NCBI GenBank assembly: GCA_903882935.1
Contig: CAIRZB010000109.1
Location: 1 to 41,474 of the forward strand
Source: an uncultured Parafilimonas sp.
GTDB taxonomy: Bacteria > Bacteroidota > Bacteroidia > Chitinophagales > Chitinophagaceae
DNA length: 41,474 bases
Reading direction: 5' to 3'
Both the position numbers and the translations under genes were made by a program. The number at the start of each line of letters is the position of its first letter. Positions within the stretch are counted from its first letter, which is position 1. Positions 36,127 through 41,474 of this stretch are shown piece after piece. Below the pieces are notes generated by a model. That model was not told the DNA's origin and made no database searches. It saw nothing but the letters and a program-made list of their open reading frames with translations.

Positions 36127-36900
36127 ATGGGCAACCCAATAATAAGCATAAAGAACCTTTGGAAAAGCTATGGAAGCAAAGCGGTTTTAAAAGGTATTGA
36201 CCTTGACATTTACCCTGGCCAGGTGATAGGTTACATTGGCCCCAACGGCGCGGGCAAGAGTACCACCGTAAAAATACTTTGCGGGCTTATTAGCGATTAC
36301 GAGGGGCAGGTATTTGTAAAAGGCCTTAACCTGAAAGACAATGCCCTGGCCGTTAAAAGCACTATCGGCTATATACCCGAGCTGGCAGAGTTATACGATG
36401 TGCTTACCCCGGTGGAATTTTTAACGCTGATGGCCGAACTGTATAACCTTGACAAGCACATTGCCTTGGAGCGCATGGGCAAAATGCTGGCGGCTTTTGG
36501 CCTGCAATCCAACATGAACGACAGGATGGACACTTTTAGCAAAGGCATGAAGCAAAAGGTATTGATAACCAGCGGCCTATTGCATAACCCGGATATTATT
36601 ATTTTGGACGAACCCCTTAGCGGCTTGGATGCCAACAGCGTGATTATAATTAAGGAACTGATAAGCAAGCTGGCAAAGGAAGGCAAAACCATTTTTTATT
36701 GCAGCCACATGATGGATGTGGTGGAAAAAGTGAGCGACAGGATTGTGCTGATTAACGAAGGTACCGTAATTGCTAACGGCAGCTTTGAAGAATTGCAACA
36801 ACAACAGGGCAACGAAAGCCTGGAAAAAATATTTGCGCACCTTACCGCCAAAGAAAGCCTAAGCGATGCCGCCGACCAGTTAATGAGCGCGTTTGATTAA
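36127..36900 (+). CDS. ABC transporter ATP-binding protein
   Basis: ATPase subunit of 257 residues. Walker A GPNGAGKST at 38-46, a Q-loop region GYIPELAELYDVLTP, the signature TFSKGMKQKV at about 135-144 (S-K-G-M-K replaces LSGGQ, as in many ABC-2 type exporters), Walker B IIILDEPLSGLD and a switch histidine in FYCSHMMD. The short C-terminus lacks an extra regulatory domain. It is followed 20 bp later by a large membrane protein gene, its likely permease. Gene order and signature point to export rather than uptake, since there is no binding protein. The cargo is unknown. Confidence 0.92.
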   Translation: MGNPIISIKNLWKSYGSKAVLKGIDLDIYPGQVIGYIGPNGAGKSTTVKILCGLISDYEGQVFVKGLNLKDNALAVKSTIGYIPELAELYDVLTPVEFLTLMAELYNLDKHIALERMGKMLAAFGLQSNMNDRMDTFSKGMKQKVLITSGLLHNPDIIILDEPLSGLDANSVIIIKELISKLAKEGKTIFYCSHMMDVVEKVSDRIVLINEGTVIANGSFEELQQQQGNESLEKIFAHLTAKESLSDAADQLMSAFD

Positions 36901-36920
36901 CCCTAAACAAATTTTTTGCG

Positions 36921-38636
36921 ATGAATATTATTAACACTATCCTGCTCAAGCTTGTATTGCTGCCTGGCGGGTTGTACAAAAAAATGGGGGTTAACCTAGC
37001 CCATTTAAAAGCAATACTAACCGCCAAACTAATTATGGACGATAGGCGGCCCAATGGTTTTCAACAAATGCAACAAAAACGCCGTAAAAACCCAGTGCGT
37101 TTTGCCACTGTGTCTACCATGTTTGTCGCGGCATTAATTGGTTCGTTTTTTTTGTTCAGTTTCAAGTTTGGCGATAATTATATCACCCACTTTTCTTTGT
37201 ACTTTTCGTTTTATATATCATTCCTCGCATCGTTGCTTATCTCAGACTTTACGAGTGTGTTGATTGATATTCGCGACAACTACATTATACTGCCGAAGCC
37301 GGTAGGCGGCCAAACTTTCGTGCTTAGCCGCCTGCTGCATATACTTATACATGTATGTAAAATTACCCTGCCCATGGCGGTACCCGCCATTGTATACCTA
37401 TCCATTAAGCTTGGCTGGTTGGCTATGGCAGCGTACCTACCCATGGTAATAATGGCCACGCTTTTTACCATATTTTTAATTAATGCCATCTACATATTGA
37501 TATTAAAGCTTACCACGCCCCAAAAATTCCAAAACATCATCAGCTACATACAAATTGTATTTGCCATATTTTTCTATGCCGCCTACCAACTGATGCCGCG
37601 GTTAATGAACAATATAAAACTCGCCCACTACGATATTAGCGCCAGCAAGGCTTGGTATTTTGTGCCTTCGTATTGGTTTGCCACAGGCTGGCAGCAATTG
37701 TACCATTTTACGGCCTCCATCCAACTAAGTGTGTTTCTGGCACTAAGTTTTATCATCCCCATCGCAAGCCTTTGGGTGGTTATAAAATACTTTGCCCCGG
37801 CATTTAACCAAAAGCTAAGCTTAATTACCGGCAGCACGGGGGAAGCCTCGCCGACTAACAACAAAGCGGACGCAAAAAAAACGAAGGCTTCATCCTACAG
37901 CGAATGGCTTGCGAATATTTTTACCAAACGCGGGGCGGAAAGAATGGGTTTTTTATTTACTTGGAAGATGATGTTGCGCAGCCGGGAATTTAAAATGAAA
38001 GTGTACCCCGCCATCGGGTACATGATTGTAATAATAGTGTTGATGAACCTAAATATGAAAAACGCCTCGTTCAGCGATGTGGCTGCGCAAAACTCGCAGG
38101 GCAAAACAGCGGTACTGCTGATTCTTTATTTTAGTAACCTCATCATTATCTCCGCTTTGGCGCAGGTAACACTCAGCGAAAAGTTTAAGGCAGCCTGGGT
38201 GTTTTTTGTGTCGCCCGTTAAAACGCCGGGTAATTTAATTAGTGGCGCAGTAAAGGCGTGCATTGCGCAGTTTTATTTTCCCGTGGCGGCGTCAACCCTT
38301 GTCGTGTTAACCGCGTTGGGCGGTATATGGGTGGTGCCTAATGTACTTTTTGGCATGGCCAATTGCTTACTTATAACGGCAGTATCTGCCTATATAACTG
38401 CTAATAAGCTACCATTTTCCTCCCCACCTACCAATAAGGCGGGCAGCGGCGGCTTTATGCGGGTTATTTCTGTTATGGTAATAGGCACTACCGTGGGTGC
38501 CATGCAGTATTTTTTATACGATATTACCCCTGTTATTATAATTTTAACCCTACTTTCCGGCGGGGCGGCCTGGTTTGTGTTTGATGGGATAAGCAATTTT
38601 ACTTGGAAAAAGGTTTTCAGCAGGTATGAGGATTAG
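36921..38636 (+). CDS. ABC exporter permease-like membrane protein
   Basis: Integral membrane protein of 571 residues with roughly ten to twelve hydrophobic segments, arranged in two groups around a charged loop near 310-335 (rich in K, S and E: KADAKKTKASSYSEW). An amphipathic N-terminus (NTILLKLVLLPGG) precedes the first transmembrane segment near 65-85. No motif for a specific family was recognised beyond the general ABC-2-like look. It starts 20 bp after the ATPase stop and is probably translated from the same message, so the two should form an efflux or membrane-remodelling transporter. It ends 106 bp before the convergent guaB, with a strong hairpin in the gap. Confidence 0.8.
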   Translation: MNIINTILLKLVLLPGGLYKKMGVNLAHLKAILTAKLIMDDRRPNGFQQMQQKRRKNPVRFATVSTMFVAALIGSFFLFSFKFGDNYITHFSLYFSFYISFLASLLISDFTSVLIDIRDNYIILPKPVGGQTFVLSRLLHILIHVCKITLPMAVPAIVYLSIKLGWLAMAAYLPMVIMATLFTIFLINAIYILILKLTTPQKFQNIISYIQIVFAIFFYAAYQLMPRLMNNIKLAHYDISASKAWYFVPSYWFATGWQQLYHFTASIQLSVFLALSFIIPIASLWVVIKYFAPAFNQKLSLITGSTGEASPTNNKADAKKTKASSYSEWLANIFTKRGAERMGFLFTWKMMLRSREFKMKVYPAIGYMIVIIVLMNLNMKNASFSDVAAQNSQGKTAVLLILYFSNLIIISALAQVTLSEKFKAAWVFFVSPVKTPGNLISGAVKACIAQFYFPVAASTLVVLTALGGIWVVPNVLFGMANCLLITAVSAYITANKLPFSSPPTNKAGSGGFMRVISVMVIGTTVGAMQYFLYDITPVIIILTLLSGGAAWFVFDGISNFTWKKVFSRYED

Positions 38637-38679
38637 TGGGGGGATTGACAGATGGCGCCCTTGCAAGCTTTGTCATAAA

Positions 38680-38725
38680 CATCCTTGCTGAATACGCCTC
38701 GTTGCAAGCATATTCAGCAAGGATG
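38680..38725. terminator. 15-bp hairpin between convergent permease and guaB
   Basis: CATCCTTGCTGAATA (38680-38694) and TATTCAGCAAGGATG (38711-38725) are perfect 15-bp inverted arms with a 16-nt loop. It sits midway between the stops of the permease gene and guaB, so it probably terminates both. No T-run follows either end, which is unusual for a purely intrinsic terminator. Confidence 0.6.
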
Positions 38726-38742
38726 GCTGCCCCAATGCCCAA

Positions 38743-40242
38743 TTACTTCCTTGAATAGTTTGGAGACTCCTTGGTTATTTCCACATCGTGCGCATGGCTT
38801 TCGCGCATGCCCGCGTTGGTTATTTGTATAAAGGTGGCTTGTTGCAATTGCTCAATGGTACCCGCACCGCAGTAGCCCATACCAGCGCGTAAACCGCCCA
38901 CGTACTGGGCAACCACCTCGCTTAGCGATCCTTTGTAGGCCACCCGGCCCTCAATACCTTCAGGCACCAGCTTCTTCAACCCATCTTCCACATCTTGAAA
39001 ATACCGGTCGCTGCTGCCTTGCGCCATAGCACCTATGCTGCCCATGCCCCGGTATTCCTTAAACTTGCGGCCCTCGTAAATAATCGTTTCGCCGGGGCTT
39101 TCCTCAGTGCCTGCAAACACGCTGCCCATCATCACCACGTTGCCACCCGCTGCCAAGGCCTTCACCATGTCGCCGGTGTAGCGTATACCGCCATCCGCAA
39201 TCAGCGGTACGCCCAACGGCTTTAATGCTGAGGCGGCTTCCATAATAGCGGTAAGCTGCGGTACGCCCGTGCCCGCCACAATACGGGTAGTGCAAATACT
39301 ACCGGGGCCAATACCCACCTTAACGGCATCTGCACCGGCCTCAGCCAATGCTTTTGCACCACCGGCGGTGGCAATATTGCCTACAATAACATCTATATTT
39401 TTAAAGTTGCTTTTTACCTTTTTCAATGCTTCAATCATCCGTACTTGGTGGCCGTGCGCACTGTCTAAACAAACCACGTCCACGCCAACATGGTGCAAGG
39501 CACTAACACGGTCCAAAACGTCTGGGGTGTTCCCTATGGCCGCACCCACCAGCAACCGGCCAAAGCCATCTTTAATACCGTTGGGGTTATTGATTAATTG
39601 CAGTATATCCCGGTAAGTTATCAGCCCTATCAGCTTTCCATCCTTGCTTACTACGGGCAGTTTTTCAATTTTATACTGGCGCAATATTTTCTCCGCCTGC
39701 TTCATGTCAGTTCCTTCGGGGGCGGTAATCAAGTTTTCGGTGGTCATCACCTCTTTTACCAACACGCGCTTGTTTGTTTCAAAACGCAGGTCACGGTTGG
39801 TTAATATACCTGTAAGCTTACTATTATTGTCCACAATGGGTATGCCGCCAATTTTATTCTCCTTCATCAGGCGTAAGGCATCGCCGATAGTGGCATCTTC
39901 GTGAAGGGTAATGGGGTCGATTATTAACCCACTTTCGCTACGTTTTACTTTGCGCACCTGCTCGGCCTGGCGCTCTATGCTCATGTTTTTATGCAGTATG
40001 CCCATACCGCCTTCCCTGGCAAGGGCAATGGCCAACGTGGCTTCCGTAACGGTATCCATGGCTGCGGACAGCATGGGTACATTCAATGTTATGTTTTTTG
40101 TTAAACGGGAGCGGATGTCAACCTCGCGGGGCAAAACCTCGCTGTAAGCGGGCATTAACAGTACATCGTCAAATGTAAGGCCCTGGCCGAAAAATCTTGA
40201 TTGTGCGGAAAATTCTGAAGCGGGGGAAATTCTTGTTGCCAT
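38743..40242 (-). CDS. guaB: Inosine-5'-monophosphate dehydrogenase
   Basis: Oxidises IMP to XMP with NAD, the committed step of GMP synthesis. The start is placed at 40242 ([11 protein letters not shown]): it is preceded by a good promoter and gives a 499-residue protein of usual length, whereas the open frame extends a further 108 bp without homology-like sequence. The barrel starts with [18 protein letters not shown]. Two CBS domains are inserted at about 105-220 ([35 protein letters not shown]). The catalytic C317 is in GPGSICTTR, and the flap region [12 protein letters not shown] lies near 415. It faces the ABC permease gene convergently. The TA pair lies upstream on the same strand. Confidence 0.95.
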   Translation of the reverse strand: MATRISPASEFSAQSRFFGQGLTFDDVLLMPAYSEVLPREVDIRSRLTKNITLNVPMLSAAMDTVTEATLAIALAREGGMGILHKNMSIERQAEQVRKVKRSESGLIIDPITLHEDATIGDALRLMKENKIGGIPIVDNNSKLTGILTNRDLRFETNKRVLVKEVMTTENLITAPEGTDMKQAEKILRQYKIEKLPVVSKDGKLIGLITYRDILQLINNPNGIKDGFGRLLVGAAIGNTPDVLDRVSALHHVGVDVVCLDSAHGHQVRMIEALKKVKSNFKNIDVIVGNIATAGGAKALAEAGADAVKVGIGPGSICTTRIVAGTGVPQLTAIMEAASALKPLGVPLIADGGIRYTGDMVKALAAGGNVVMMGSVFAGTEESPGETIIYEGRKFKEYRGMGSIGAMAQGSSDRYFQDVEDGLKKLVPEGIEGRVAYKGSLSEVVAQYVGGLRAGMGYCGAGTIEQLQQATFIQITNAGMRESHAHDVEITKESPNYSRK

Positions 40243-40245
40243 GTG

Positions 40246-40278
40246 CAAAGGTATGGCGGCGGATAAATTGGTTCCAAA
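40246..40278 (-). promoter_or_regulatory. Promoter of guaB giving a near-leaderless mRNA
   Basis: On the minus strand TTTG (40278-40275) and TACCTTTG (40253-40246, TAnnTTTG) are separated by 21 nt, a good match to the phylum's primary promoter. The -7 box ends 3 nt before the ATG at 40242, so the transcript would begin at or very near the start codon. This supports the shorter guaB start. Confidence 0.55.
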
Positions 40279-40359
40279 AAAATGTTTTAAAAGCCTCACT
40301 CCCGACCTCTTGCCGCAGATGAGCGGCAATAGCCACTTGCCGTACAACACACAAACACC

Positions 40360-40617
40360 CTAATCATAAATATCTTTCCTGTGCCCAAGGGTGATAATAT
40401 CAATAATAAGCTGGCTGTCCATTATGTCATATATAATGCGGTAGTCGCCCGTTCTTACGCGGTAACCAGCCCTGCCCCTTAGCTTCTTATAACCGATCGG
40501 ACGTGGATTCTCTTCAAGGGCCGCAATGGTTTCAATGATTGGCGCGGCAATATTGTCGGCAAGCTTGTCTAATTGCTTTGCAGCTTTGGTAGATAAAACA
40601 GCAGAATAATTAGGCAT
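40360..40617 (-). CDS. RelE/ParE-type toxin
   Basis: An 85-residue protein of the RelE/ParE toxin superfamily. It has an N-terminal helical half (STKAAKQLDKLADNIAAPI), a KKLRGRAGYRVRTGDYRIIYDI segment typical of the family's central strands, and a basic C-terminal IITLGHRKDIYD with the histidine and arginine often involved in mRNA cleavage. RelE-type members are ribosome-dependent mRNA interferases, ParE-type ones act on gyrase; the motifs here lean to RelE. Its start overlaps the 3' end of the antitoxin gene by 8 bp, so the pair is translationally coupled. It lies 117 bp upstream of the guaB start on the same strand. Confidence 0.87.
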   Translation of the reverse strand: MPNYSAVLSTKAAKQLDKLADNIAAPIIETIAALEENPRPIGYKKLRGRAGYRVRTGDYRIIYDIMDSQLIIDIITLGHRKDIYD

Positions 40618-40816
40618 TTTTTGCTTTTCTGTTTTTCAGGTAATCGGCAAATAAAATGCGTTCTCCGGTATCTTCTTTTTTGGCAGCATCGTACAGATGC
40701 ACGTCTTCCAAATCTTCCAGTTCTTCCAAAATAGCATCAAACTCTTTGGCAGGCAGTATTACCAGCGACCTATCTCCGTTGGCATCTTTTATGTATTGTG
40801 GGTGAATGGTGGGCAT
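40610..40816 (-). CDS. Antitoxin of the RelE/ParE pair
   Basis: A 68-residue acidic protein placed directly before the toxin gene with an 8-bp overlap, the usual antitoxin-first order. The N-terminal half (PTIHPQYIKDANGDRSLVILPAKEFDAIL) resembles a Phd/YefM- or RelB-like DNA-binding segment. The C-terminal part is charged and helical (LEELEDLEDVHLYDAAKKE), as expected for the region that wraps the toxin. No specific family can be named with certainty. A palindrome, CTAAA and TTTAG around TT (40820-40831), lies 4 bp upstream of the start and is a candidate autoregulatory operator. Confidence 0.8.
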   Translation of the reverse strand: MPTIHPQYIKDANGDRSLVILPAKEFDAILEELEDLEDVHLYDAAKKEDTGERILFADYLKNRKAKNA

Positions 40817-40819
40817 GTT

Positions 40820-40831
40820 CTAAATTTTTAG
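40820..40831 (-). promoter_or_regulatory. Operator-like palindrome of the TA pair
   Basis: CTAAA, TT, TTTAG form a 12-bp inverted repeat that ends 4 bp before the antitoxin start. TA operons are commonly autorepressed at such sites. The remaining gap to 41056 is AT-rich with no feature seen. Confidence 0.35.
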
Positions 40832-41056
40832 TTATAATACATAATACCTAAATGGCTGTATAAAGATACGCCATTAGCCGACTTCATTCATTTTTGTTGT
40901 TTAAAAACCAGCCAATCTGCCTGTTTTTAGCCGCATGTTTTCAGCTGCATTCGAAAAAAGCACTTATTTGCCAGTAGCTAAAAAATAAAACCAACAAAAT
41001 ACACACCCAACTCCTCTAAACCCAAAGACTGACAATTAGGGTAAAAGCATTTTGAT

Positions 41057-41341
41057 TTGAGTGAAAACCGTATTTTTAGAGTGAAATTTGACTTTCTGCC
41101 CTTACAATGGAAAATTTATTATTTGGCGAGTATTTACCTATTAATCTGGAGTACTCTTATGTTTTGCCTGCTCTGCGCCATGTTTTTTTTATGGGGTTTT
41201 CATGTTGACCCGTTACCACATATCATCCTTTTCTTTATAGCGCTCGTTGCCTTAGGCTGTAAAGCAGGTTTATCTATAAAGAGTATTAAACATTATAAAA
41301 ATGCGGAGCTACATTCAAACACTGGGAAACTTATTTTTTAG
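41057..41341 (+). CDS. Small membrane protein of unknown function
   Basis: A 94-residue protein with two hydrophobic segments, about 20-48 (YYLASIYLLIWSTLMFCLL) and about 58-76 (IILFFIALVALGCKAGL), and a lysine-rich end. The frame begins at a TTG (41057); a GTG at codon 9 is an alternative start. No family is recognised. It lies between the TA pair and a transposase end, 10 bp before the transposase stop on the other strand. Small orphan membrane proteins in such spots are often strain-specific. It could also be a chance frame, but its clear membrane pattern favours a gene. Confidence 0.45.
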   Translation: MSENRIFRVKFDFLPLQWKIYYLASIYLLIWSTLMFCLLCAMFFLWGFHVDPLPHIILFFIALVALGCKAGLSIKSIKHYKNAELHSNTGKLIF

Positions 41342-41351
41342 GAATTAGCAC

Positions 41352-41474
41352 TTAGGTCGCACTTCGTTTTTGAATATTTTCTAAACGTATAGGCGGGGCT
41401 TGCATCATACGTTCAATTAGTGCATTAAAAGTACCCGCCATTGCATTTCTCCTGTTGAACCTGAAGTGGTATTC
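41352..41474 (-). CDS. Transposase C-terminus, IS1595-like (partial at window edge)
   Basis: The last 40 codons of a minus-strand gene that continues beyond the window. The translation begins EYHFRFNRRNAMAGTFNALI and ends with a TAA at 41354-41352. The F-R-F-N-R-R-N stretch near the C-terminus is typical of IS1595/ISXO2-type DDE transposases. No terminal inverted repeat can be judged because only one end could be in the window. The gene is cut only by the window, so whether the element is intact is unknown. Confidence 0.65.
   Translation of the reverse strand, partial: EYHFRFNRRNAMAGTFNALIERMMQAPPIRLENIQKRSAT

Noticed and set aside
40243-40350. 36-residue N-terminal extension of guaB
   Set aside because: It has no IMPDH-like sequence, and a good promoter sits inside it, directly before the ATG at 40242.

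Overview
The window looks like chromosome of a Bacteroidota bacterium, most likely a Chitinophagaceae-type member of the Chitinophagales. This rests on gene content and signals, not on a database match: a SusC/SusD outer-membrane pair, a signal peptidase I with an extra N-terminal membrane domain and long insert, lipoproteins, promoters of the TAnnTTTG type, and no clear Shine-Dalgarno dependence. No rRNA, tRNA or CRISPR array was seen.

Layout. 1-3262 (minus): signal peptidase I, a secreted M28 peptidase and cytidine deaminase in a row. 3532-4686 (plus): acyl-CoA dehydrogenase, divergent from lepB. 4944-9185: a 1413-residue soluble hybrid of eight PAS domains, one GAF and a histidine kinase core, with no response regulator beside it. 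9312-11489: a tight three-gene unit (DinB-like DUF1572 protein, HAD phosphatase, short KAPA-synthase-like PLP enzyme). 11594-14181: thiamine-monophosphate kinase and an S41 peptidase lipoprotein. 14360-25444 (minus): the main accessory block, with ROK regulator, SusC, SusD, a 1110-residue FG-GAP/VCBS plus ASPIC/UnbV lipoprotein, and a vanadium-haloperoxidase-type PAP2 enzyme. 25713-30132 (minus): two secreted amidohydrolase-like proteins. 30133-30716: a 584-bp non-coding gap. 30717 onward: dnaB, a YkuD-like L,D-transpeptidase relative, PPK2 kinase, a Tat-exported sugar isomerase-like protein (minus), an ABC exporter pair, guaB (minus), a RelE/ParE-type toxin-antitoxin pair (minus), a small membrane protein, and at the right edge the C-terminus of an IS1595-like transposase.

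Working together. SusC and SusD should form a TonB-dependent uptake complex. The VCBS/ASPIC lipoprotein and the PAP2 enzyme downstream probably act on the same unknown substrate at the cell surface or in the periplasm, under the ROK regulator. Two AT-rich palindromes, one before the ROK gene (25555-25576) and one before susC (24009-24033), are candidate operators. A terminator-like hairpin between susD and the VCBS gene suggests that the distal genes are expressed less or separately.

Housekeeping genes (lepB, thiL, dnaB, guaB) are interleaved with accessory genes. The right end (about 40360-41474) is the most mobile-looking part. The best candidates for a less-described system are the ROK-SusCD-VCBS/ASPIC-haloperoxidase locus, the secreted amidohydrolase-like pair that has lost its HxH motif, the divergent YkuD-like protein and the DUF1572-HAD-PLP unit.
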